Shown here: positions 35,438 to 44,739 of the stretch, one piece after another
Layout of the letters: each line of letters opens with the position of its first letter
Position numbering within the stretch: the first letter of the stretch is position 1
Assembly: GCA_030998225.1 (NCBI GenBank)
Contig: JAPYXD010000701.1
Location: 11,206,501 to 11,270,500, forward strand
From: Diplolepis rosae
Taxonomy: Eukaryota; Arthropoda; Insecta; Hymenoptera; Diplolepididae
Length of the DNA stretch: 64,000 bases
Direction: 5' to 3'
The notes under the pieces: model-generated
Told to the model about the DNA's origin: nothing
Databases searched by the model: none
Seen by the model: only the letters and a program-made list of their open reading frames with translations
Position numbers and translations under genes: made by a program

Positions 35438-35932
35438 GACTCGCGCGCCATCTACTTCAAGATTAATGAAACAACTAGTTAGACATATTAAAAGTACGTC
35501 ATCTGAGTCATGTTTACAAACATTACGTTTATGGAATAGTGCAACGAGTTTCTGTCATTTTAAAAGTCAATTTTTAGAAAGGTATGTCATAAATTTACTG
35601 GTCAGTACCGTGGTTTTTGTAAACTCAGTTAACTTATGATTTTTTTTGTCTTGTTACGGTATTTTTATACTTATTACTAACCTAAATTATACGGTAATTG
35701 GATATTATCAAATTCATAACCAAATAATTATAGTTGCTATTTAAATTTAAAATGTCAGAACCGTGTAAAAAAAGTATGAATATATTTAATTATTAATAAA
35801 ATTATTTTAAAAATCAATTATAATTTTTTTTCTCATTGAAGGTGGACCCAATACTGCGTAGAAAAAAATTACCTTAAAATATTGATAAAAAAAGTGCTAA
35901 AAATCAACACTTACCAAAGAAAAAAAATGTGA
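35438..35932 (+). CDS. Candidate two-exon small reading frame (hypothetical)
   Basis: Exon 1 (35438-35581) opens MTRAPSTSRLMKQLVRHIKS and runs to QFLE. A donor GAAAG|GTATGT falls at 35581/35582. A pyrimidine-rich acceptor TTTTTTTTCTCATTGAAG ends at 35841. Splicing keeps the frame and continues WTQYCVEKNYLKILIKKVLK before a stop at 35932, giving a basic protein of about 78 residues. I do not recognise it. It lies inside a TIR element, so it may be a transposon gene remnant or exon rather than a host gene. An in-frame ATG 20 bases upstream (35418) is an alternative start. Confidence 0.28.
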
Positions 35933-36170
35933 AGTCTAAAAACAAAGGTAATTCTGAAATGCAAAAACTTCGTTTAGAACAGAAACGTATTTTTAAAAAA
36001 TTTTTAGTAAAAAAAGTAACAGTTAAAACAGAATCACCCATATGTCAATAATCATACAGGGTGCGCCATCTAGACCTTCGGTACTTCAACATTGAATAAC
36101 TCTGTTGTTTTTCAGCCGATTTTGACAAATGAGCACGATTCTGAAACGTCATTCAGTACCATTTTAACCA

Positions 36171-36212
36171 TGAGTCAATACACACAGAAAGAACGTGCTG
36201 TTTATAAAAACT
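36171..36212 (+). pseudogene. Possible transposase N-terminus, truncated
   Basis: ATG at 36171 gives MSQYTQKERAVYKN before the frame enters the 97-bp tandem repeat. The opening resembles the start of Tc1/mariner-type transposases with a helix-turn-helix that begin MxxYTxxERxF. It is very short, so the call rests mostly on its position just inside the left TIR. Confidence 0.3.
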
Positions 36213-36480
36213 CTTATACTCCTAAGAACTCGCGCATTACTTGGCCACCTTATTTTAAGTCAGAGCCCAGAAATCTCGCGTATTACTTGGCCACTTTATA
36301 AAAATTCTTATACTCCTAAGAATTCACGCATTACTTGGCCACCTTACTTAAAGTCAGAGTCCGGAAATCTCGCGTATTACTTGGCCACTTTATAAAAATT
36401 CTCATACTGCCAAGAACTCGCGCATTACTTGGCCACCTCACTTAAAGTCAGAGTCTGAAGTGCTCGCGCATCACTTTGCA
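36198..36480 (+). repeat. ~97-bp tandem repeat, about three units
   Basis: Units begin near 36199, 36296 and 36392 with TATAAAAATTCTTATACTCC. Each contains two copies of CGCGYATTACTTGGCCAC, so the repeat is itself a doubled ~48-bp motif. Degenerate traces continue to about 36610. It lies within the gutted mariner-like element. Confidence 0.8.
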
Positions 36481-37479
36481 ACTTTTTATTAGTCTCAGAA
36501 TCCGTAGTGCTACCGTATTAATTGATCTCTCTATTCAAATCAGAGTTTGAATAGCTCGCGTAATATTTTACCACTTTACAGCAGTCTTATAATCCGAAAA
36601 ACTCGGACATCATACTTATAAACTTAATATTGTATTTTTCCGGGTTCCAGTTATTAAGAATCAGAGGTTTCGAAAAACCAGGAAATTAATTTTTCGTGAA
36701 TTTCCATTTTACTTTCTATATCCACAAAAATGTGTTTAATTTTTACGATGCCGGGACCGTATTGAGTGCCTTTCCTTACAGAATTCTTCGAACACGTGGT
36801 AGGGGTTTGCTTTCCTTGGACGCTTGAGCACATAGAAATCTCAAGTGCCGGGGACATTAAAGTAAATTTTGACTGTGTATAACCCTTGGTGTTGGAACCT
36901 GACCTATCATGGAGAATGCTCTCCATATACGTCAAACTCTGAACACTTGTCTTCCTAAACACGAGTTATTCCCAAATCAGTTTTCTTCTAGCCATGTGGC
37001 AGAGTGGTGGACTTACATCCGTCTGTCATCTCTGTGGTTTTTGAGAAAATAAATAAATTTTTCTGTACCAATTGCAATGTTCTGATTGTTTTAACTTCAG
37101 TGTCCTTTACTTCTGGTGCTCGTGCATATGTGTGGTTTGCTGTGCGTGCTTTACCAAGGACCCACGTTATATTCTCCCGTGTGTTGTTTCTTTCTGGTTT
37201 GAAATAATTGTGTTTATATATGTGCCCTTGAGGGAGTGCGTTCCGCGGCCGCATTTTTCACGGTTCCTGTGGGAGAGGATTACTTGTTGGAGCAGTTTTT
37301 GGAACGGCCTGGTTCTTCACACCTAGAAACTCACTTACTCATAAGTTTTTCTGCATGTTTACTCTATTTTTAATTAATAAGCAAAAAGAAAAAAACAAAA
37401 AAACAAAAAATACCATATATTTCTTAATTGCATGTATTAGTTAATAAATATTTAAAGGTTACAATTAAGCTAATTGGCA

Positions 37480-37509
37480 CTGAAGAGGGCCCCCATCTGT
37501 GGCCGAAAC
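37480..37509 (+). ncRNA. Hammerhead-ribozyme-like core (Penelope-type), best copy
   Basis: CTGAAGA (37480-37486) followed by GGGCC, a nine-base loop, GGCC and GAAAC (37505-37509). The two conserved hammerhead boxes CTGANGA and GAAA are intact around a GC stem II. Such cores mark the terminal repeats of Penelope-like retroelements. I could not find a convincing stem III with a UH cleavage site or a stem I, so activity is unproven. The register of stem II is imperfect, because the pair expected directly next to the core competes with a one-base shift. Confidence 0.35.
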
Positions 37510-37633
37510 GTTTGCCTTCCTAATGTTTATGTCCTCGATGACATAAATAATTAGAAACTAAGCTGACCCCAAGCCAAAATAAATATTACAGAATGAAATC
37601 GTAACGTTTTACATTGAAAACAATCGTTCAATT

Positions 37634-37891
37634 GTGAAAACTGTGCGTGCTTATCGTAAAAATCCTCGTTCTCCGGATTTAACTGTACCTCACTTTTTTC
37701 TTTGGGGTTATTTAAAAAGCAAAGTTTATGCCAGCAAGCCAAAGACAATTAACGAACTTAAATGTAACATACGAGCCGAAATAGCTGCTATAACGCCCGA
37801 AATGCTGGCCAATGTTATGCAGAATGTGCGAAAAAGAGCTGCTTTTCGTGTATCGAATGGAGGTGGTCATTTAATCGACGTTGTGTTCTAA
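37634..37891 (+). pseudogene. C-terminal fragment of a Tc1/mariner-type transposase
   Basis: It reads SPDLTVPHFFLWGYLKSKVY, then NELKCNIRAEIAAITPEMLA, then GGGHLIDVVF and stop. SPDLT..FFLWGYLKSKVY is the classic block around the last catalytic residue of the DDE/DDD domain in this family (the usual form ends DFFLWGYLK; here the residue before FF is His). It ends about 120 bases before the right TIR, as in an intact element. The preceding DDE segments are missing, so it is inactive. Confidence 0.75.
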
Positions 37892-38186
37892 AACTGATTT
37901 TAAATAAATGGTAAAGTATATCCTAAACAAATCTTGTTCATTTGCCAAAAAAGGCTGAAAAGTGTCATAGTTATTCAATGTTGAAATACCGAAGGTCTAA
38001 ATGGCGCACCCTGTAGTTATAATAATTGATTAATTATATTAATTTTTTAAAATACTTTAAGCGTATCCTACTATATATAAGTGTAGTTATTAGGTTTATT
38101 TATGTAAGGTTATATGTTTAAGTGTATTTGTGATTAAAAATATGATTGGCTACGACTGAATGGTGTGAATAGATTTGAATGCTGTT

Positions 38187-38206
38187 TATGTATGTATGTA
38201 TGTATC
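38187..38206. repeat. (TATG)n microsatellite
   Basis: About five TATG units near the right TIR of the 34259-38256 element. Confidence 0.9.
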
Positions 38207-38256
38207 GGATGACTAATGGCAGAGTAAAATTACCTCAACTATTTTTCTCCGTGTAC

Positions 38257-38650
38257 ATTTTGGTACGGTAGCATCATTGGGCCATTTTTCTTTGAAAATG
38301 AGCAAGGAGCCTTCATTACCATGCTCAACGAATTTTTGTTTCCAAAAATTGAAGAGGGTGACATGGACGACATTTGGTTTCAACAGGACGGGACCACTTG
38401 CCACCCAGTCAACGTAAAAATCGATCTTTTGAGCACCGTATTCGAATTACGAATAATCAGCCGAAATTCTGATGTCAATTGGTCGCCTCGGAAATGTGAT
38501 TTGACCCCGTTGGACTATTTTTTGTTTTTTTTTTTTTTTTTTTTGGGGGGGGGGGGTTAAGGATAAGTGTATGTCAAAATCAACAAATTCAATCAATTTG
38601 ATTTCACGCAACTTCAAACTAATTTAGTGAATATGGATTGTAAATAATAT
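38257..38650 (+). pseudogene. Tc1/mariner-type transposase fragment broken by a T20G12 run
   Basis: Starting right at the edge of the 34259-38256 element, the plus strand reads FWYGSIIGPFFFENEQGAF, then LNEFLFPKIEEGDMDDIWFQ, then QDGTTCHPV, then VNWSPRKCDLTPLDYFLF. WFQQDG.TCH carries the second catalytic Asp and CDLTPLDYFL the third of the DDE/DDD triad. The frame then hits 20 T and 12 G (38525-38556). Beyond it VKDKCMSKSTNSIN resembles the following family block in another frame. N-terminal and C-terminal parts are missing. This is a different subfamily from the 37634-37891 fragment. Confidence 0.75.
38525..38556 (+). repeat. T20G12 homopolymer junction
   Basis: Twenty T followed directly by twelve G replaces the few codons that normally follow DYFLWG in the transposase. 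It may be a true slippage expansion of an original TTTTGTGGGG-like stretch or a sequencing/assembly artefact. Confidence 0.9.
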
Positions 38651-38693
38651 TTTGTTTTATCACTACCTTGCTATCATCAAGCTGATAATATTA

Positions 38694-39150
38694 TGAAGTC
38701 CGTGAATGGGTGAATGAAATAAACCTTAACGTCCACTAGATAATTATTTATTTAATTAAATTAGAATTGAACATAATTACAAAAGGAGTAAGCTTAGGTC
38801 GCGTCGACCCCGCCGAAGGCAGTTAGCCAGTCTTCTCGAGAGGCGAGATTCGACCACGGTGCAAGTTCCAGCGAGAGTGACGAAAATCCCCCCAGCCAAA
38901 AAGCTCCCAAAAAGGAAAATCGCGGGGGAAAGGGTAAGTCCCTTCCCACGATTTCTCAAAGAGAAAGTAGCTGGGACCGAGGGTAATTTTGTCCGGGTAC
39001 GAACGTGCGTTTTCTTGAAATAAGCGGATTCAGTTTTATTGCGATTGGCCATAAATAAAGGTCTGGCGCGACAAGAAAACTGAAGGCTTATTGAGTTTGA
39101 AGAACGTGGAAAACTTCTGCCAAACACGTGTAGAGAAAGCGCACGCCACA
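38694..39150 (-). repeat. 3' LTR of the Gypsy element
   Basis: It is 457 bp, the same length and apparently the same sequence as the 5' LTR. It is preceded (minus-strand sense) by the purine tract at 39151-39160 and flanked outside by the ATTA duplication. Confidence 0.95.
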
Positions 39151-39160
39151 TCACCCCCTT
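39151..39160 (-). other. Polypurine tract for plus-strand priming
   Basis: In element sense it reads AAGGGGGTGA directly against the TGTGG start of the 3' LTR, the normal position for the plus-strand primer of an LTR element. Confidence 0.75.
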
Positions 39161-39268
39161 ACCAGTGATAACGCAACATAAGAGAACAAAAATCAACCAA
39201 TTTACAGCACTAGGAAAATATACATAATAAAAAATATATATAATCGCCAAATGTACAAGGAATTCATT

Positions 39269-42200
39269 CTAGTTATAACCGGCTTGAAAACGATCTGGAA
39301 AACGGACGTTTCGTCCAGAGCGAGTAGTAACGCAACTACGGTTTTCTGTGTTTACATTTGTTGAAGGTCCTGTTTGCTGTACCCTGATAGGTGCAGGCGC
39401 AGTTTGAATCGGAGGCGTAACATTTTCACGATTAAATTCTACAACAATATTATAATCTTCGTCATCGTCGTACAATTGCTTTTCTTCAGCGAATTTTTCT
39501 AAATCTTCTGACAAAATAAAAGCGGGTTTAAGTCTATCAATAGAAACGCGAACTTTTTTATCGTTGATTTCGATGACAAAAGATTTCTCGTTACGCTCAA
39601 GAACCTTATATGGACCGTCATACGGTGGGTCAGATGGACCGCGTACAGAGTCGCGACGTAGAAAAACATACAGTGAAGTCGCTAAGTCTTTAAATATAAA
39701 AGTTTTTTTATCGCCGTGTCGACGTACAAGAGACGGTTTTACATTATTAACACGTTTCTTCAAATTGTCTATAAAACTAGAAGTCGGTTTTTGGTCGTTA
39801 GTATTGAAAAATTCCGCAGGCAAACGTATGTTATCGCCATAAACTAGTTCGGCGGCCGTCGCTCCGAGATCTTCTTTGATGGCAGTACGAATGCCAAGTA
39901 AAACAATTGGCAAAATTGAAACCCAATCGCTGCCATCATGACATTTAATCGCAGCTTTAAGTTGCCTGTGAAATCTTTCCACTAAACCATTTGCTTGCGG
40001 ATGATAGCCTGTCGTACGAATGCGTTTTGTACCTAGCAACCTACATAGTTCCGCAAAGAGCATTGATTCGAATTGGCGTCCTTGATCGGTCGTGATTCGC
40101 GAAGGAACGCCAAAACGAGCGATCCATGTAGAGAGCAAAGCAGTCGCAACAGTAGTAGCTTCCATATCTACAATCGGAATGACTTCGGGCCAACGAGAAA
40201 AGCGGTCGATGCACGTTAAGCAATATCTAAAACCTTGGCAATAACTCATGGTAATAATATCTATGTGAATGTGCTCGAATCGATTAGCTAATTTCTCAAA
40301 TTGTTGAACGGGAGTTGAAACATGTCGAGTGACTTTGCATCGCTGGCACGAAGTACACGCGCGCGTCCATTCTTTACAATCTTTGTTTATTGCAGGCCAA
40401 ACGAAACGCGAAGCGACGAGCTGCTGAGTAGCGCGCATTCCAGGATGTGACAAGCTGTGCAATGAATTAAATACCGCGCGACGCAAAGATGCAGGCACAA
40501 AAGGCCGTACGACGTCGCTTGTCATATCGCAATATAAATGCACATTTTGATCTGGGAAATAAACTTTTCGCAATTTAAGTACTGATTGATCGTTAGAAAG
40601 TAAGGCACGTAATTCAGCATCATCCTTTTGAGTAGAAGCAAGAGCATCGTGATCTACAGATAACGCGATTGCTTCGACGCGAGATAATGCATCGGCTACA
40701 ACATTTTCAGATCCTTTAATATGCCTAATATCCGTAGTGAATTGAGAAATGTAGTCTAAATGTCGGAATTGACGCGGAGAACATTTATCTAAATTTTGGT
40801 TAAAGGCAAAAGTTATTGGTTTATGATCTGTAAATATTGTAAAATTTCTACCCTCTATCATATGACGAAAACGTTTAATAGCGCTGTAAATAGCGTAAAG
40901 TTCGCGGTCGTACGCGCTATATTTGCGTTCGGTTGTCGTTAAAGATTTCGTGTAGAAAGCTAGTGGTTGCCATGCATTAGACACGCATTGCTGTAATACG
41001 CCGCCAATTGCGAAATCAGAAGCATCTACGACTATGCTAATAGGCGCACCGGGAACGGGATGCGCGAGCAAAGTTGCTTTCGCTAGAGCTCTTTTCGACT
41101 TAGAAAAAGCTTCGCGAGCTTCTTCAGTCCAATTGACGGGTTCCTTTCCCTTTTTTGAACCGACTAAAAGTTCATTTAAAGGGTGTAAGATATTAGCCGC
41201 GTGAGGGACAAATCTACGATAGAAATTGAACATACCAAGATAACGGCGCAAGTCTCTAATCGTGGTAGGCAAAGAAAATTCAGAAATCGCATCAACGCGC
41301 TCTTGCATTGGAGAAATGCCATCAGCGTTTACTGTATAACCGAGAAAAGTTACTTCGCTTAAGCCAAATTCACATTTTCCGGGGTTAATTACAACGCCAA
41401 ACGTCGATAAACGATCGAATAAAATTTTTAAATGTTTTAAATGTTGTTCCTCGGTTTCTGACGCGATCAAAAAATCGTCGATATATGCATAAACAAAATC
41501 AAGTCCGCGCAGGATTTCGTCGATAAAGCGTTGACAAGTTTGCGCTGAATTTCTCAAACCTAACATCATTTGGCAAGGCTCGAAAAGACCAAAAGGCGTA
41601 ACGATCGCAGCTTTTTCAATATCTTGCGGTGCGATTGGTATTTGATTAAAAGCGCGAACCAGATCAATTTTTGTAAATATTTTCTTACCATACAGATTCT
41701 GTGCGAAATCTTCTATGTGCGGCGGAGAGTACCTGTCGGGGATCGTGCGAGCGTTGAGAGCTCGATAGTCACCACAGGGTCGCGGGCTGCCATCTTTCTT
41801 GGGTACGATGTGTAGGGGCGTAGACCATGGGCTCTTCGAAGGTCGCATGATGCCTTGTTCCATCATCATGTCGAACTCAGCCTTAATTTGTTTAAGACGA
41901 TCAGGTGCAAGACGGCGAAACTTGGCATGAACAGGAGGGCCGGGCGTCGTCTTGATGTAGTGCTGCACTCGATGTTTAATTGTCTCTTTTCGAAAAACGG
42001 GCGGTCGCGTCAAATCGGGGTAGTTGGCAAGTAACTTATGATAAACCGAAACACCGATCACTGTTTTGACGGCTGACAAAGAATTTATTTCTTCGCCAGC
42101 GGCGAATCCGCGCGTTGACAAGCCAGTCGTATTATCGATTAAAGACTTGTTTTTTGGATCGATTAGCAAACCGTAATGTGAAAGAAAATCAATGCCAATT

Positions 42201-42517
42201 ATCGCAGAACTCACATCAGCAACAACGAAAGGCCACTTAAACTCGCGACGTAGCGATAAATTTAAGTTGAGCGGCACATTTCCGTAAGTTTCGATTCTCG
42301 ATCCGTTTGCCGCGAAAAGTTCGTACTCGCACTTTTTAACATTTTCAGCAAGCCACTTACGCGGGTACACAGACAAATCGGCTCCAGTGTCTATAAGGAA
42401 AGATTTGCGCGAGTTCCCGTCCTTCACGTAAAATCGGCGATGTGCTAACCCGTCAATGCTTGCCGAATTCATTAACGGCGCATGTCGTTTCCCGACCAGG
42501 TGCAACCACTGCGGCAC
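39269..42517 (-). CDS. pol: Pol polyprotein: protease, reverse transcriptase, RNase H, integrase
   Basis: The frame is 1082 codons and lies -1 relative to gag, so expression probably needs ribosomal slippage in the 42472-42517 overlap. Domains in order: aspartic protease ([11 protein letters not shown] at 40-50, AIIGID flap-side motif at 105-110); RT (Asp285 in [13 protein letters not shown] at 345-348); RNase H (Asp498, Glu539, Asp564, ADALSR near 608-613); integrase zinc site (His687, His691, Cys721, Cys724) and catalytic Asp753, Asp811, Glu847 with 35 residues between the last two; a GPY motif at 968-970. All catalytic residues are present. One oddity is that the RT motif usually written MPFGLRN reads MMLGLRN (318-323). 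Whether this weakens polymerase activity is unknown. The first Met is only the first in frame; the real N-terminus arises from the frameshift. Confidence 0.93.
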   Translation of the reverse strand: MPQWLHLVGKRHAPLMNSASIDGLAHRRFYVKDGNSRKSFLIDTGADLSVYPRKWLAENVKKCEYELFAANGSRIETYGNVPLNLNLSLRREFKWPFVVADVSSAIIGIDFLSHYGLLIDPKNKSLIDNTTGLSTRGFAAGEEINSLSAVKTVIGVSVYHKLLANYPDLTRPPVFRKETIKHRVQHYIKTTPGPPVHAKFRRLAPDRLKQIKAEFDMMMEQGIMRPSKSPWSTPLHIVPKKDGSPRPCGDYRALNARTIPDRYSPPHIEDFAQNLYGKKIFTKIDLVRAFNQIPIAPQDIEKAAIVTPFGLFEPCQMMLGLRNSAQTCQRFIDEILRGLDFVYAYIDDFLIASETEEQHLKHLKILFDRLSTFGVVINPGKCEFGLSEVTFLGYTVNADGISPMQERVDAISEFSLPTTIRDLRRYLGMFNFYRRFVPHAANILHPLNELLVGSKKGKEPVNWTEEAREAFSKSKRALAKATLLAHPVPGAPISIVVDASDFAIGGVLQQCVSNAWQPLAFYTKSLTTTERKYSAYDRELYAIYSAIKRFRHMIEGRNFTIFTDHKPITFAFNQNLDKCSPRQFRHLDYISQFTTDIRHIKGSENVVADALSRVEAIALSVDHDALASTQKDDAELRALLSNDQSVLKLRKVYFPDQNVHLYCDMTSDVVRPFVPASLRRAVFNSLHSLSHPGMRATQQLVASRFVWPAINKDCKEWTRACTSCQRCKVTRHVSTPVQQFEKLANRFEHIHIDIITMSYCQGFRYCLTCIDRFSRWPEVIPIVDMEATTVATALLSTWIARFGVPSRITTDQGRQFESMLFAELCRLLGTKRIRTTGYHPQANGLVERFHRQLKAAIKCHDGSDWVSILPIVLLGIRTAIKEDLGATAAELVYGDNIRLPAEFFNTNDQKPTSSFIDNLKKRVNNVKPSLVRRHGDKKTFIFKDLATSLYVFLRRDSVRGPSDPPYDGPYKVLERNEKSFVIEINDKKVRVSIDRLKPAFILSEDLEKFAEEKQLYDDDEDYNIVVEFNRENVTPPIQTAPAPIRVQQTGPSTNVNTENRSCVTTRSGRNVRFPDRFQAGYN

Positions 42518-43272
42518 TTAGTTGCACGATCCTTAAATCGACGGTGGTAATAACACAAACGATCACTTGTCGAATCACTGCGGGCTGAGGCGGGCGTCGC
42601 GGCACGATTTTGAGATCCACGTCCTGGTGCTCCACGAGAGCGCGAACGGCTGCGATCTTGAGTCAACGCGTTTACTTGTAGGGTCAGCTTCTGGATCTGT
42701 TCCATAAGTCCTGCCAAATCTCCCACAGCGTTGACTTGCCTGCTGGGGCTTACCTCATGCACTGTATCAGCGAGTTTCAGGATCTTATCGACTGCTGTCT
42801 CACTGGAAGCTGCCATCACAGTTTGTATTTGCATCGGCAGACGCGTCTTCCACACTTCTAAAATAAATTCTTCCGAGGTGTTTGAAGTGGCGAGTGATTT
42901 AAGGCTGCGGAAAAATTCAGATGGTTTGCGATCGCCTATTTCTTCGCCTTCCATGAGTTTACGGACTCTCGAACTGTCAGATTCTGTGAACCTCTCGATC
43001 ATTTTGGTCTTGAGGTGCGCGTACTTCTCGGTTTCCGGTGGCTGCACTAAAATGTCTTCCAGTTGACCGATAGCCTTCTCCGTAAGACTAGATATCGTGT
43101 TGCAATATTTGACATTATCGTCGGTGATTAGTGCTGCAACGAACTGCGCTTCGAGTAGCGTAAACCACAATTTAATTTTATGTTCTAAAAATGCGGGCGC
43201 GCGAAAATGTCGAGGCGTTTGTACGTTCACAATTGGCGCAGAAGCGCCGGCGTTAGCGTTGGTTCCAGGCAT
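42472..43272 (-). CDS. gag: Gag polyprotein of the Gypsy element, CHCC finger
   Basis: This 266-residue structural protein of the virus-like particle starts 67 bases downstream of the primer site. The N-terminal half has the usual Gag pattern ([18 protein letters not shown], about 27-44), followed by the capsid core. An Arg/Ser-rich basic stretch ([14 protein letters not shown]) precedes one metal-binding knuckle near residue 240: CYYH-x9-C-x3-C, that is Cys-x2-His-x9-Cys-x3-Cys. Most retroelements use CCHC instead; the CHCC form is recalled as typical of CsRn1-type elements. The frame ends after overlapping pol by 46 bases. No internal stop is present. Confidence 0.88.
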   Translation of the reverse strand: MPGTNANAGASAPIVNVQTPRHFRAPAFLEHKIKLWFTLLEAQFVAALITDDNVKYCNTISSLTEKAIGQLEDILVQPPETEKYAHLKTKMIERFTESDSSRVRKLMEGEEIGDRKPSEFFRSLKSLATSNTSEEFILEVWKTRLPMQIQTVMAASSETAVDKILKLADTVHEVSPSRQVNAVGDLAGLMEQIQKLTLQVNALTQDRSRSRSRGAPGRGSQNRAATPASARSDSTSDRLCYYHRRFKDRATKCRSGCTWSGNDMRR

Positions 43273-43338
43273 GCTGATATAACGCGAATAAACACTTGAA
43301 GCACGTCACAGATTTTACACACACCGCGTTCACCCTTG

Positions 43339-43356
43339 ATCACGTCGGGGTCACCA
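43339..43356 (-). other. Primer binding site, complementary to tRNA-Trp 3' end
   Basis: On the plus strand these 18 bases read ATCACGTCGGGGTCACCA, which is the 3' end of insect tRNA-Trp with CCA, as I recall that tRNA. The site lies three bases inside the 5' LTR, as expected for minus-strand priming. tRNA-Trp priming is a reported trait of CsRn1-group elements. Confidence 0.8.
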
Positions 43357-43359
43357 ATT

Positions 43360-43816
43360 TGAAGTCCGTGAATGGGTGAATGAAATAAACCTTAACGTCC
43401 ACTAGATAATTATTTATTTAATTAAATTAGAATTGAACATAATTACAAAAGGAGTAAGCTTAGGTCGCGTCGACCCCGCCGAAGGCAGTTAGCCAGTCTT
43501 CTCGAGAGGCGAGATTCGACCACGGTGCAAGTTCCAGCGAGAGTGACGAAAATCCCCCCAGCCAAAAAGCTCCCAAAAAGGAAAATCGCGGGGGAAAGGG
43601 TAAGTCCCTTCCCACGATTTCTCAAAGAGAAAGTAGCTGGGACCGAGGGTAATTTTGTCCGGGTACGAACGTGCGTTTTCTTGAAATAAGCGGATTCAGT
43701 TTTATTGCGATTGGCCATAAATAAAGGTCTGGCGCGACAAGAAAACTGAAGGCTTATTGAGTTTGAAGAACGTGGAAAACTTCTGCCAAACACGTGTAGA
43801 GAAAGCGCACGCCACA
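43360..43816 (-). repeat. 5' LTR of the Gypsy element
   Basis: It is 457 bp, begins TG and ends CA on either strand, and matches the 38694-39150 LTR along its whole length. Because the element is on the minus strand, this is the promoter-bearing LTR. The 124-codon open frame in it is non-functional and recurs in the other LTR. Confidence 0.95.
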
Positions 43817-43820
43817 ATTA

Positions 43821-44079
43821 TAAATTATTTTTTAAAGTATAATAAATTGTAATAGATTATTTTCTTTTAAAGTTGAAAAGTTTGATAAAAATTGGTTTGT
43901 ACTTTCAAAACCCCATGTGGAAAAATTTCATGACATTATAATGTCAGATATGGTTTAGATCTGGATATTTCTAGACCGTCTAATCTAGCCCCCCATAACA
44001 TAAAAATTCCTAAGTATCAATGACTCAAATTTTTTTCACAATTTTATAAAAACTGACAGAATGTTTGAAATAACCCAAA
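43821..44079. other. AT-rich flank of the LTR element
   Basis: Nothing recognised; this is the target sequence beyond the ATTA duplication. Confidence 0.5.
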
Positions 44080-44340
44080 ATAATAATAAACACTATTAGA
44101 AATTTTTACTGTAATTTACTTTTTAGTAAACTTAAGAAACAATTTCTTAGTTTTCAGTTACAAAGTGTTGAATATTTTGATACTTGTAACTGGAAATTCT
44201 GAAATTTGTAAAAGGAATAATTTTAGGTTTTGGGTAACTGAAGTTTTATGCAGTTATATTTAACTAAAACTTTTGTTACAGTTTCGTAAAAATAAAGAAG
44301 AATATAAGAAAAGATTGAATTACTTTGAGAGGTTAGGATT
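44080..44340. repeat. Dispersed repeat S, copy 1
   Basis: Words GTAAACTTAAGAAACAATTT, GTAACTGGAAATTCTGAAAT and TTATGCAGTTATATTTAACT recur at 50780-51150 (inverted) and 63540-63770. Non-coding. Confidence 0.5.
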
Positions 44341-44399
44341 TTTACTCGAAATTGATAAATGTTCAATTAAAATATGGTTTTTCAACAAAAACTTTATTA

Positions 44400-44670
44400 A
44401 CTGACCACCAATTAGTGGCTAACCAGCCGCGAATTAGTGGCTGACTAGCCGCTGGATTGTCGCTGACTAGCTGCTGTCTAGTGTCTGACCAGACGCTGAC
44501 TTGAGGCTGAGCAACCTATGGCTTGTGACTGGCCAGCCGCTGACTAGCGGCTGATCGCACAAAAACGTTACAGTTCTAGCCAGTCCCAGACCAGGCCTTA
44601 TAGCCAGCGCCAGAACTGGGAAACAGACAGTCTGGTCTGGCGCTGGCCAGCGCCATAAAAGTTTCCACAC
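44400..44670. repeat. Degenerate GGCTGACTAGCCGCTG repeat ending in a TTTCCACACGGG terminus
   Basis: About eight imperfect ~20-bp units (GGCTAACCAGCCGCGAATTA, GTGGCTGACTAGCCGCTGGA, CAGCCGCTGACTAGCGGCTG and so on) lie between 44400 and 44555, several self-complementary. After a segment with repeated GCCAGCGCCA, the block ends TTTCCACACGGG (44660-44671), the same terminus as at 12609-12620 and 33617-33628. Confidence 0.6.
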
Positions 44671-44739
44671 GGGATATACAGAAATATTAAATTTCATATA
44701 AAAATGTGTATGAAATTTAATAATATTTTTAGTAGTGTA

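Larger units (their letters stand above)
36057..38013 (+). mobile_element. Tc1/mariner-type element with intact TIRs and gutted transposase
   Basis: TIRs of about 47 bp start CAGGGTGCGCCATCTAGACC at 36057 and end with the reverse complement at 38013. They are flanked on both sides by TA, the usual target duplication. A transposase start is suggested at 36171 (MSQYTQKERAVYKN) and a clear C-terminus lies at 37634-37891, but the centre has been replaced by ~97-bp tandem repeats (36198-36480) and unrelated sequence (36600-37550). It sits inside another TIR-bounded element (34259-38256). Confidence 0.75.
34259..38256. mobile_element. TIR element ACACGRAGAAAAATAGTTGAGG, carrying the mariner-type insertion
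   Basis: The left end reads TACACGAAGAAAAATAGTTG and the right end is its reverse complement ending CTCCGTGTA (38256); the match continues through GAGGTAATTTTACTC. Without the 1.96-kb insertion it is about 2.0 kb. It contains the spliced candidate frame described at 35438-35932 and a TATG microsatellite near its right end. Confidence 0.65.
38694..43816 (-). mobile_element. Full-length Ty3/Gypsy LTR retrotransposon (CsRn1-like)
   Basis: This is a 5.1-kb element read on the minus strand: 5' LTR (43360-43816), tRNA-Trp primer site, gag, pol in the -1 frame, purine tract, 3' LTR (38694-39150). Both LTRs are 457 bp, run TG...CA, and appear identical by eye. The 4-bp target duplication ATTA (38690-38693 and 43817-43820) is intact. 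No stop interrupts the 1082-codon pol frame. Identical LTRs, a clean duplication and open frames indicate a very recent insertion from a source that is probably still mobile. There is no env-like third frame. Assignment to the CsRn1 clade rests on the tRNA-Trp primer and the Cys-His-Cys-Cys Gag finger, both recalled from the literature. Confidence 0.95.

Noticed and set aside
36654..36962. 102-codon minus-strand frame in the gutted mariner-type element
   Set aside because: No motif recognised. It lies in captured sequence, and neither strand shows splice or start support.
36990..37045. tRNA-Ser-like start GCCATGTGGCAGAGTGGTGG at 36993, a possible SINE
   Set aside because: A box-A-like word is present, but no box B and no cloverleaf could be found downstream.
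38777..39250. 157-codon frame in the 3' LTR and its 124-codon twin in the 5' LTR
   Set aside because: The frame is identical in both because the LTRs are identical. It has no start context or domain and lies over the LTR regulatory region.
39564..39842. Plus-strand frames across pol (for example 39564-39842, 41570-41815) and across gag (42731-43066)
   Set aside because: They are antisense shadows of the long pol and gag frames, with no domain of their own.
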